From a bacterium (lineage in GTDB: Bacteria; Verrucomicrobiota; Verrucomicrobiae; Limisphaerales; J093): a stretch of 8,980 nucleotides of DNA. Shown piece by piece: positions 1 to 5,916 of the stretch. The stretch spans positions 1-8,980 of the forward strand of contig JAKCAB010000478.1 of NCBI GenBank assembly GCA_021839785.1, read 5' to 3'. The notes below the pieces were generated by a model that ran no database searches, had not been told where the DNA came from, and was given only the letters and a program-made list of their open reading frames with translations. Each line of letters starts with the position of its first letter. Within the stretch, counting starts at the first letter, position 1. The position numbers and the translations under genes are program-made.

Positions 1-887
1 TGCGGACCTTCGATGTTCGCCGAGAGCGTGATATGGGCGCCGTCCAGGGTGGTCGCGGGCTCGTCTTTCATTTCGCGGAGCCGGCCCTGGATCGCGAGCT
101 GGCGACGCTCGATCTGCCCAAACTCGAAGAGCGTTTGGTCCGTCGGCTCGACGATCAGCCGCCCGCCAAAGCCGTCCAGCAACGAATACTGTCCGGTCCG
201 CAGATGTTTCAGCGCCTCCGCGACCCCCGTCACCGCCGGGATCTGCAGCGAGCGGGCGAGGATGGCGGTGTGCGAAGTCTCGCTGCCCTGCTCCGTGGCG
301 AAGCCGAGGACGAACCGCCGGTCCAGCGTGGCCGTTTGCGACGGCGTCAGGTCGTAGGCCACCACGATGCAGGGTTCGCGCAGGCGGCTGAGGTCGGACG
401 GCAGTTCCTGGCCCAGCAAGTTGTGCAGGACGCGGTCCGCCACGTCGCGCAAATCGACCGCGCGCTCGCTCAGGTACGGGTCATCCACCGCGCTCAACGT
501 GGTGAGATACCGCTGGCAGAACTCGTGGAACGCGAATTCGATGCCGACCTTCTCGCGCTTCATCTGGTTCAGCACCTCGTCGTGCAGGAACGGGTCGTCC
601 AGCACGAGCAATTGCGCGTCGAAAATCTGCGGATCGCCGCCGATGCCGTTGGTGACCCGCTCCTGAACCGCCAGCAATTGTTGCCGGGTCAGGATCAAGG
701 CTTCCTCCAGGCGCTGAATCTCCGCGGCAAAATCCGCCTCGCTGATCGCGCGGCGGTCGATCTGCAGCGTGCGCGGGCTGGCCAGCACGAACAGGCGGCC
801 CCGACACACCCCGCGCGAGACGGGAATGCCGTGGAGCACCAACTTGCCTGGCTTGCCAGCTTCTGGCTTGCTGCCGCCTTCTAACAT
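1..887 (-). CDS. ptsI: PTS enzyme I (phosphoenolpyruvate-protein phosphotransferase), N-terminal part
   Basis: Cytoplasmic enzyme I takes phosphate from phosphoenolpyruvate onto a histidine and passes it to HPr, the first step of the phosphotransferase system. Reading leftwards from the ATG at 887-885, 295 residues are visible before the window edge; the family is usually about 570-590, so the PEP-binding barrel lies mostly outside. Residues 16-30 match the family's opening (GIPVSRGVCRG). The helical HPr-binding region follows, and the swivelling phosphohistidine domain carries GSETSHTAILARSLQIPAV at 201-219, with His206 as the phosphorylated residue (His189 in E. coli). The residue before TSH is Glu, where Arg or Lys is usual. 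The first 15 residues are a Gly/Lys/Pro-rich extension, so the true start could be slightly later. The purine run GGGGAG lies about 14 bases upstream, which is far for a ribosome site. No ptsH lies on its 5' side; the neighbour there is divergent. Family assignment is very secure. Confidence 0.95.
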   Translation of the reverse strand, partial: MLEGGSKPEAGKPGKLVLHGIPVSRGVCRGRLFVLASPRTLQIDRRAISEADFAAEIQRLEEALILTRQQLLAVQERVTNGIGGDPQIFDAQLLVLDDPFLHDEVLNQMKREKVGIEFAFHEFCQRYLTTLSAVDDPYLSERAVDLRDVADRVLHNLLGQELPSDLSRLREPCIVVAYDLTPSQTATLDRRFVLGFATEQGSETSHTAILARSLQIPAVTGVAEALKHLRTGQYSLLDGFGGRLIVEPTDQTLFEFGQIERRQLAIQGRLREMKDEPATTLDGAHITLSANIEGP

Positions 888-995
888 ACCGCCTAAATAA
901 CGCTCCCCAGCCGGCCTGAAAACCAAATTCGAGGCCCGCCAAACACCCCCGCCATTGGACTAGCCTTTGCCGCGGCGGCACGCTACCGTGCGCCA
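888..995. other. Divergent intergenic region between ptsI and the Ntn-hydrolase gene
   Basis: This 108-base spacer must hold the 5' ends of both divergent genes. I see no convincing sigma-70 promoter pair on either strand. Next to the right-hand start codon, GCACG (978-982) and CGTGC (987-991) form a 5-bp stem with a four-base loop, ending four bases before the ATG at 996. No Shine-Dalgarno sequence precedes that ATG. The stem may be chance in G+C-rich DNA. Confidence 0.5.
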
Positions 996-2933
996 ATGAC
1001 AGCGAAATCGTCTCCCCTTCGCTTCGGGTTGGGTCTGGTCACCGCGCTCACGCTTGCCGTGCTGGTCCGTGCCCAGGACACGGCCACCAGGACACCGCAG
1101 GAAATCCTCGGTGCCGCCGTCGGCAAACTGGCCGCACTCGTCGAGCCCGCCGCCGGCGCCCCGGCGCGCACCCTGTCCACGACGATCAAGATCGTCTCCG
1201 CCGAAGGTCTGGGCCAGGGCCTGGCCGGTCACACCGCCGATTTGGCATTCCAAGCGCCGGACCGGCTGAAGGTATCGACCGAGATCGAAGGCCGCACCCT
1301 TGAACTCGGCCGCAATGGCCAGCAGCTCTGGCTTTACGCGCCAGCCAGGCAGTTCGGCGTGATCGGCTCGCCGGACGTGCCGCGATTCCTGACCGAGCCG
1401 GACAAGAAGGACGGCACCCAGCTCGCGCCCTTCAAGCTGCCTTTGCCCAAGGAACAACTGCTGCTCCTGCCGCTGCTGTTCCAGCTCGAATCGCTCCCGC
1501 CGGAGACGGTCAACGGCGTGCCCTGCCACGTCGTGCGCGGAACTCCGCAGCCCCAGGCCATCACGGCGCTGAAGATTCCCGAAGGCCAGATCGAGGTCTG
1601 GGTCCGCGACACCGATTCGCTGCCCGCCCGCCTCGGTTTGGCCGACACCCAGGGCCACCGGCTGGTGATCGAGTTTCAGAACCTTGACTTGACGGACGCG
1701 CGGCCCGCGGACGCGTGGCAGCTCAAGCCCGGCACCGGCGCCAAGGTCGAGACCGTGGCCCTTGGGCATATCACGCGTTTCATTCCCGCCGCGCTGTCCT
1801 TGCTGAACCAGCACGTCCCCACGCTGGGCCCCGCGACCGGCGAGCGGAAGCTGCTGGCCGTCGAAGGCGCGGGCCGGCTCGAAGACCACGACGGCACCAA
1901 AGTGCTGTTCCTCAAAGGCAGCCCCGAGGAGATGGGCCGCCAGCACGGCGTCTTGCTGCGGCGGCAGGTCCACGAACTCGTGGACAAGATCCTGTACGGC
2001 GTCGGCGTCGGCAGTTCGTTCGAGAAAGGCCGGTGGTTCTTTGGCGAAATCGAGGAGGCGCAGCGCCGGATCGAACCGTTCATCGACCCGCGTTACCTGC
2101 GCGAAATGGACGCCATTGCGCTGGCGGCCAATCTCGACCAAGAGGAACTCCGGCTGGCGAACTTCTTCCCGGAGCTGTTTCACTGCAGCGGCTTCGCCCT
2201 CATGGGCCGCGCCACCGTGGACGGCCGGCTTTACCACGGCCGGGTGCTCGATTACCTGCGCGGGGTGGGCCTCGAGCCGAACGCGGTGGTGATCGTCCAC
2301 CAACCCGATTATGGCCACGCGTGGGTAAACATCAGTTACGGCGGGTTCGTGGGCTCCGTCACCGCCATGAACGAAAAACGCATCTCGATCGGCGAAATGG
2401 GCGGCCGCGGCGAAGGGCATTGGGACGGCAAACCGATGGCCGAACTGTTGCGTGAAGTCATGGAAAAGGCGTCCACGCTCGACGAGGCGGTCGCCATCAT
2501 GCGCCACGGACCGCGCACCTGCGAGTACTACTACGTCATTGCCGACGGCAACACGAAGCAGGCCGCGGGCATCGCGGCCACGCCCGACACGTTCGAGGTG
2601 ATCCATCCCGGTCAAGCGCACCCGCGGTTGCCGCACGCCATCCCCGACGCCGTGTTGATGAGTGCCGGCGACCGCTATGAGAAGCTCGCCGAGCGCGTCC
2701 GGGCCCAGTACGGCAAGATCGACGCGGAGGCAGCGCGCCGGCTCATGGAGCGCCCGGTGGCGATGAACTCGAACATCCACTGCGCACTGTTCGCGCCGGA
2801 AACGCTCGATTTCTGGGTGGCGAACGCGGATTCGCAAAACGTCGCCAGCCACTGCCGCTTCACCCACTACAACCTCGCCGATCTGCTGAAGAACCCGCCG
2901 CCCGCCTCGGTGGCCACCGCCGCGAGCCGTTGA
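996..2933 (+). CDS. Exported LolA-like domain fused to a C45-type Ntn hydrolase
   Basis: A 645-residue protein in two parts. Residues 1-26 form a signal peptide (basic start, hydrophobic stretch about 11-24, likely cut after VRA). Residues about 30-260 look like a LolA/DUF2092-type lipoprotein-carrier fold: strand-rich, with an 'APDRLKVSTEIEGRTLEL' pattern at 87-104, a 'GQQLWLYAPARQ' strand, and 'VWVRDTDSLPARL' at 201-213. Residues about 300-632 resemble C45 acyltransferase/hydrolases (isopenicillin N acyltransferase and acylase relatives). Here 'GSPEEMGRQHG' at 308-318 precedes 'FHCSGFALMGR' at 395-405, and 'HGRVLDY' follows at 414-420. Cys397 is the likely nucleophile, freed by self-cleavage before it. 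Family members act on amide bonds; the substrate here is unknown. A small metallopeptidase gene overlaps its stop by four bases. The ATG is chosen because it gives a complete signal peptide; no Shine-Dalgarno is visible. The C-terminal family call is firm; the LolA-like call is by pattern and less sure. Confidence 0.83.
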   Translation: MTAKSSPLRFGLGLVTALTLAVLVRAQDTATRTPQEILGAAVGKLAALVEPAAGAPARTLSTTIKIVSAEGLGQGLAGHTADLAFQAPDRLKVSTEIEGRTLELGRNGQQLWLYAPARQFGVIGSPDVPRFLTEPDKKDGTQLAPFKLPLPKEQLLLLPLLFQLESLPPETVNGVPCHVVRGTPQPQAITALKIPEGQIEVWVRDTDSLPARLGLADTQGHRLVIEFQNLDLTDARPADAWQLKPGTGAKVETVALGHITRFIPAALSLLNQHVPTLGPATGERKLLAVEGAGRLEDHDGTKVLFLKGSPEEMGRQHGVLLRRQVHELVDKILYGVGVGSSFEKGRWFFGEIEEAQRRIEPFIDPRYLREMDAIALAANLDQEELRLANFFPELFHCSGFALMGRATVDGRLYHGRVLDYLRGVGLEPNAVVIVHQPDYGHAWVNISYGGFVGSVTAMNEKRISIGEMGGRGEGHWDGKPMAELLREVMEKASTLDEAVAIMRHGPRTCEYYYVIADGNTKQAAGIAATPDTFEVIHPGQAHPRLPHAIPDAVLMSAGDRYEKLAERVRAQYGKIDAEAARRLMERPVAMNSNIHCALFAPETLDFWVANADSQNVASHCRFTHYNLADLLKNPPPASVATAASR

Positions 2934-3340
2934 CGGCGCGTGTGAACCGTGCCTTGTCTCGTGTGAAGGCCCGCTGGCCGGAGTTGTTGCGCGTGGCGGG
3001 GGAGGAAGTCCGCGGCACCTTGCGCCGCCTGCCCCGCGCGCTGCGCCCGCACGCGGAGGCGCTGCCGGTGACGTACGAGCCGCGCCCGAACGAGGCGATC
3101 CTCGCCGACGGATTCGAGCCGGACTTGCTCGGGTTGTTCATCGGAAAGGCCTATGGCGAGGAGGAAAGCGGGTTTATCGATGTGCCGCCGCAGATCCTGC
3201 TCTTCCTCGAAAACCTTTGGGACTTCGCCAACGGCGACGAGGCGATCTACCGCGAGGAAGTCCGCACCACCTACCTGCACGAGCTGGGCCATTACCTCGG
3301 CCTGGATGAATTCGACCTCGAGGAACGCGGTCTGGATTGA
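2930..3340 (+). CDS. Minimal zincin-type metallopeptidase family protein (DUF1025-like)
   Basis: A small protein of up to 136 residues with one recognisable domain. HELGHYLGLDEFDLEERGLD closes it at 117-136, the HExxH zinc-binding motif (His117, Glu118, His121) with the Asp/Glu-rich tail typical of the minimal-zincin family (PF06262). Upstream features of that family are also present: 'FEPDLLGLFIGK' at 62-73, 'IDVPPQILLFLEN' at 83-95, and 'EEVRTTYLHELGH'. It has no signal peptide or membrane segment, so it is probably cytoplasmic. No substrate is established for the family as far as I know. The start shown is TTG at 2930, which overlaps the upstream TGA (TTGA) and suggests translational coupling. 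In-frame GTG codons at 2942 and 2963 are real alternatives, and no Shine-Dalgarno decides between them. The metallopeptidase call is firm; the start is not. Confidence 0.9.
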   Translation: MTARVNRALSRVKARWPELLRVAGEEVRGTLRRLPRALRPHAEALPVTYEPRPNEAILADGFEPDLLGLFIGKAYGEEESGFIDVPPQILLFLENLWDFANGDEAIYREEVRTTYLHELGHYLGLDEFDLEERGLD

Positions 3341-3482
3341 ACCTGATTCAACGCTCGGCGAAAGGTTTTCGCGAATTCGCGCTTGCCAAAGCGCGCGGGC
3401 GGCGGCGCCATCCCGAGGTCATCCCGGCACTTTTCTGCGTTGCCGGGGCGCATGGTTGATCGTTCAACGAAAGCGAACCGCT
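3341..3482. other. Intergenic spacer with a small stem-loop
   Basis: This 142-base spacer separates the metallopeptidase gene from the DUF1080 gene. A perfect 7-bp inverted repeat, CCCGGCA (3423-3429) and TGCCGGG (3441-3447), with an 11-base loop, is the only clear structure. It gains one G-U pair at its base. No T-run follows, so it is not a typical intrinsic terminator. An ATG at 3452 is out of frame with the downstream gene and does not start a recognisable protein. Confidence 0.4.
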
Positions 3483-4244
3483 GTGAAAACGAAGAACGCC
3501 TGTCTGCTCGTCACCGGCCTGGCACTTGGCCTCGCCGCCGGCGCGGCCCGGGCCGCCGACAACGTTGCCCCGCCGGGCTTCACCTCGCTCTTCAACGGCC
3601 GGGATCTCACCGGGTGGCAGGCGCCCGTGGGCGACCACGGTCACTGGAAGGTTGTTGGTGGCGCGATCGACTATGACGCCGAAAGCGAAGCGCCGGGCGA
3701 CAAATCGCTTTGGAGCGAGAACGAGTACGGCGATTTCGTCCTGCTGGTGGACTGGCGCATCAAGGCCACGCCGTACGTCAATCCGAACATGTGTTACGTC
3801 CTCCCCGACGGCACCAACGCCCGCGACATCCGCGGCCGGGAGTTGCACCTGCCGCTGCCGGACTCTGACTCGGGCGTCTTCATCCGCGGCGATGGGCGTT
3901 TTCAGGTGAACATCTGGTGCTGGCCCATTGGCTCGGGCGAAATGTACGGCCTGCGAACCGATCCCAAATCTTCGCCCGAACTCCGTGCTGCCGTTACTCC
4001 CCGCCACCAGGCGGACAAGCCCGTGGGGGAATGGAACCGTTACGAAATCACCGTCAAAGGCCAGACCGTCAAAGTGGTCTTGAATAGCCAGACCGTGATC
4101 CCCGGCGCGACGATTCCGGATCTGCCGGCCAAAGGCCGCCTCGCCTTCCAACACCACGGTGGCAAAGACCGGAACGGCCAGTGGAACGGCCCGCCCAGCC
4201 TGCTCCAGTTCAAGAACGTGTTCATCAAAGAACTCGCGCCGTAG
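3483..4244 (+). CDS. Exported DUF1080 protein, 3-keto-disaccharide hydrolase family
   Basis: A 253-residue exported protein of the 3-keto-disaccharide hydrolase family (PF06439), a concanavalin-like beta-sandwich. Characterised relatives cleave 3-keto-glycosides made by sugar dehydrogenases; the substrate here cannot be read. Residues 1-24 form a signal peptide (MKTKNACLL... AARA, cut before ADN). The family's opening motif follows as FTSLFNGRDLTGW at 33-45, then 'HWKVVGGAIDY' at 54-64, 'DSDSGVFIRG' at 127-136, 'GEWNRYEITVKGQTVKVVLN' at 182-201, and the closing 'LPAKGRLAFQHHG' at 214-226. The GTG at 3483 is chosen because it gives a complete signal peptide; the open frame runs upstream, but those residues are not family-like. 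The protein is complete. Such genes are abundant in Verrucomicrobiota and Planctomycetota, which supports that placement. No sugar dehydrogenase or other partner is adjacent. Confidence 0.9.
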   Translation: MKTKNACLLVTGLALGLAAGAARAADNVAPPGFTSLFNGRDLTGWQAPVGDHGHWKVVGGAIDYDAESEAPGDKSLWSENEYGDFVLLVDWRIKATPYVNPNMCYVLPDGTNARDIRGRELHLPLPDSDSGVFIRGDGRFQVNIWCWPIGSGEMYGLRTDPKSSPELRAAVTPRHQADKPVGEWNRYEITVKGQTVKVVLNSQTVIPGATIPDLPAKGRLAFQHHGGKDRNGQWNGPPSLLQFKNVFIKELAP

Positions 4245-4262
4245 CCCGCTGCCCTTCGTCCC

Positions 4263-4274
4263 GCCAAGCTTGGC
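4263..4274. repeat. 12-base perfect palindrome
   Basis: GCCAAGCTTGGC reads the same on both strands, 19 bases after the DUF1080 stop codon. It could be an operator half-site pair or chance; there is no T-run, so it is not a standard terminator. Confidence 0.4.
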
Positions 4275-4319
4275 TCCAGTTCTGCCATCTTTGGTGTCGA
4301 ACTCGGCGTTGATCTGGCC

Positions 4320-4346
4320 TTAGCCACCCTGGGTCTGGGTGGTTGA
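4320..4346. repeat. Inverted repeat forming a 10-bp stem-loop
   Basis: CCACCC at 4324-4329 pairs with GGGTGG at 4337-4342 around a seven-base loop. The stem extends outward by four more pairs to 4320 and 4346, two of them G-U. No T-run follows on the plus strand. The right arm can also pair with CAACCA at 4371-4376 (TGGTTG at 4340-4345), so two mutually exclusive folds are possible. It may be part of a 3' untranslated structure, a leader, or a dispersed repeat. Confidence 0.5.
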
Positions 4347-4357
4347 AACGCCGGGTT

Positions 4358-4396
4358 CCGCGTCGCTTGGCAACCATCGGCGCACAGCCAACGCGG
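4358..4396. repeat. Second inverted repeat, bulged 10-bp stem
   Basis: CCGCGT (4358-4363) plus TGGC (4368-4371) pairs with GCCAACGCGG (4387-4396). This gives ten Watson-Crick pairs with a four-base bulge on the left arm and a 15-base loop. It lies 11 bases after the first stem-loop, making a two-hairpin unit within a non-coding spacer. Confidence 0.45.
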
Positions 4397-4462
4397 ATCC
4401 AACGGCTTCGAGATCGAATATTGACCGGCGATTTACAGTTCATCTGCGAAGCACTCGACGGT

Positions 4463-4470
4463 AAGGTGGG
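4463..4470 (+). promoter_or_regulatory. Ribosome binding site of the response-regulator gene
   Basis: AAGGTGGG ends six bases before the ATG at 4477. It is close to AAGGAGG and is the clearest Shine-Dalgarno-like site in the window, supporting this start; other genes here lack an obvious one. Confidence 0.6.
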
Positions 4471-4476
4471 GCCGGT

Positions 4477-5853
4477 ATGGAGTCGAAGCCGACCTTGTTG
4501 ATCGTAGATGACGAAAAACCGACCCGCGACGGATTACGCGCCGCACTCGAAGATCGTTTTGACGTTTACGTGGCCGAAGACGCCGCCACGAGCATGGCGC
4601 TGCTCGAAAAGGAGCGTTTCGATGTGGTGCTTACGGATTTCCGCCTGCCGAAGGAGGACGGCATGGCCCTCATCGCCCGCATCAAGTCCCTGACCAAGCC
4701 GCCGATCTGCATCCTTATGACCGCCTACGGCTCGGAGGAATTGGCGGTGGAGGCGATGAAGCGCGGCGCGGACGACTACATCGCCAAGGGCCGGCTGCAG
4801 ATCGACGAACTGGAGATGCGCATCGCGCGCTCGCTGCACACGCAAGCGCTCGAGGTCGAGAACGTGAACCTGCGGCAACAGCTCGACGAACGCTTCGGGC
4901 TGGAGCACATCGTCGGCCGCTCCCAGGCGATGGTCGAGGTCTTTGAGGTGGTGAAGCAGGTGGCGCCCACTCCGGCCACGGTGTTGATCCAAGGCGAGAG
5001 CGGCACCGGCAAGGAACTCATTGCCAAGGCATTGCACCAACTCAGTCCACGGGCACGCCAGCCCTTGGTGACCGTGCATTGCGCCGCGCTGCCGGCCGCG
5101 CTGTTGGAGAGCGAGTTGTTCGGGCACGAAAAAGGCGCGTTCACGGGCGCGCACGAGCGGCGGATCGGCCGTTTCGAGCAGGCCGATGGCGGGTCGTTGT
5201 TCCTGGATGAGATCGGCGAAATCGACGCCAGCACGCAGGTCAAGTTGTTGCGCGTGCTGGGCGAGCGGTCATTCGAGCGGGTGGGGTCGAACAAGACGAT
5301 TTCCGTGGACGTGCGCCTGATCGCGGCGACCAACAAGAACCTGATGGAACTGGTGAAGGCGGGGGGGTTCCGCGAGGATCTGTTCTTTCGCCTGCGCGTG
5401 GTGGAGCTGTGGCTGCCGCCGTTGCGCGAGCGCCCCGGCGATGTGCCCTTGCTGGCCCTGCATTTTCTGAAAGAAGTCGCCGCCGAATACGGCCGGAGCG
5501 TGACCGACTTCACGCTCGATGCTATGCAAGCCTTGGTGAACTACTCGTGGCCGGCGAACGTGCGCGAGTTGCGCAACGCGGTCGAGGGCGCGGTAGCGCT
5601 CTGCAAGGGCGACAAGATCACGCTGCGCGACCTGCCGCCGAACGTGCGCGGCCAGGGCGGCGGGCTGGCGTCGCCGGCGGCGCGGAGCGTGGTCGAGTCA
5701 GGCCAGTTGACACTCCAGGAGGCGGAGAAACAACTCATCATTCGCGCCTTGCACGAAACCGGGGGCAACCGCACTCTTGCCGCGAAGCAAATCGGCATCA
5801 GCCGGCGCACCCTGCATCGCAAGCTGCACGAGTACCACCTGGAAGGTTTCTGA
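4477..5853 (+). CDS. NtrC-family sigma-54-dependent response regulator
   Basis: A 458-residue complete three-domain activator that remodels sigma-54 RNA polymerase when its receiver is phosphorylated. Receiver, about 5-120: acidic pair Asp11/Asp12, phospho-acceptor Asp54 in VLTDFRLP, Thr82, and Lys104. The usual Lys-Pro after the last strand is Lys-Gly here (YIAKGRL). AAA+ domain, about 145-375: Walker A GESGTGKE at 173-180, the sigma-54-contacting GAFTGA loop at 220-225, Walker B LFLDEIGE at 241-248, arginine-finger region FREDLFFRLR at 298-307, and sensor-2 region NVRELRNAVE at 361-370. C-terminal Fis-type helix-turn-helix at about 425-455 (TGGNRTLAAKQIGISRRTLHRKL). All ATPase motifs are intact, so it should be active. 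No histidine kinase gene adjoins it, so the kinase partner and target genes are unknown. A good ribosome site precedes the ATG. Confidence 0.97.
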   Translation: MESKPTLLIVDDEKPTRDGLRAALEDRFDVYVAEDAATSMALLEKERFDVVLTDFRLPKEDGMALIARIKSLTKPPICILMTAYGSEELAVEAMKRGADDYIAKGRLQIDELEMRIARSLHTQALEVENVNLRQQLDERFGLEHIVGRSQAMVEVFEVVKQVAPTPATVLIQGESGTGKELIAKALHQLSPRARQPLVTVHCAALPAALLESELFGHEKGAFTGAHERRIGRFEQADGGSLFLDEIGEIDASTQVKLLRVLGERSFERVGSNKTISVDVRLIAATNKNLMELVKAGGFREDLFFRLRVVELWLPPLRERPGDVPLLALHFLKEVAAEYGRSVTDFTLDAMQALVNYSWPANVRELRNAVEGAVALCKGDKITLRDLPPNVRGQGGGLASPAARSVVESGQLTLQEAEKQLIIRALHETGGNRTLAAKQIGISRRTLHRKLHEYHLEGF

Positions 5854-5916
5854 CCCTCCGGCGGACGCAGCGGCAGAACCGGGTGCGGCGGCTTGGTTTG
5901 AGGCCGTTCGGATAGC
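5854..5916. other. Short spacer between response-regulator and glycosyltransferase genes
   Basis: A 63-base gap with no clear promoter, terminator or Shine-Dalgarno site. The spacing is compatible with co-transcription of the two flanking genes, but nothing in the sequence proves it. Confidence 0.4.

Larger units (their letters stand above)
4245..4476. other. Structured intergenic region ahead of the response-regulator gene
   Basis: This 232-base spacer is the longest non-coding stretch here. It contains a 12-base perfect palindrome (4263-4274), a stem-loop at 4320-4346 and a second, bulged stem at 4358-4396 (entered separately). It must also hold any promoter of the response-regulator gene. 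TTGACC at 4421-4426 resembles a -35 element, but no good -10 sits 16-18 bases on. A GG-N10-GC arrangement at 4271-4286 resembles a sigma-54 site, but it is about 190 bases upstream and imperfect. Neither is called as a promoter. Confidence 0.5.

Noticed and set aside
33..884. A 283-codon plus-strand open frame opposite ptsI
   Set aside because: The minus strand encodes enzyme I with its active-site motif; this frame is its shadow.
960..2867. A 635-codon open frame on the minus strand opposite the LolA/Ntn-hydrolase gene
   Set aside because: It is the antisense shadow of a clear protein with signal peptide and family motifs. Its translation is Arg/His/Val-rich with no recognisable domain, as is common in G+C-rich DNA.
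3423..3447. Hairpin as a rho-independent terminator after the metallopeptidase gene
   Set aside because: The stem is perfect, but no T-run follows, and it lies 80 bases after the stop codon.
3153..3482. N-terminal extension of the DUF1080 gene into the upstream metallopeptidase gene
   Set aside because: The frame is open, but those residues overlap the zincin in another frame and resemble nothing. The GTG at 3483 gives a clean signal peptide.
3348..4157. A 269-codon minus-strand open frame opposite the DUF1080 gene
   Set aside because: It is a shadow of a complete exported protein with family motifs.
4271..4286. Possible sigma-54 promoter (TGGC-N8-TGC type) upstream of the response regulator
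   Set aside because: GG-N10-GC spacing is right, but the flanking bases match only partly, it lies about 190 bases from the start codon, and such matches are frequent by chance in G+C-rich DNA.
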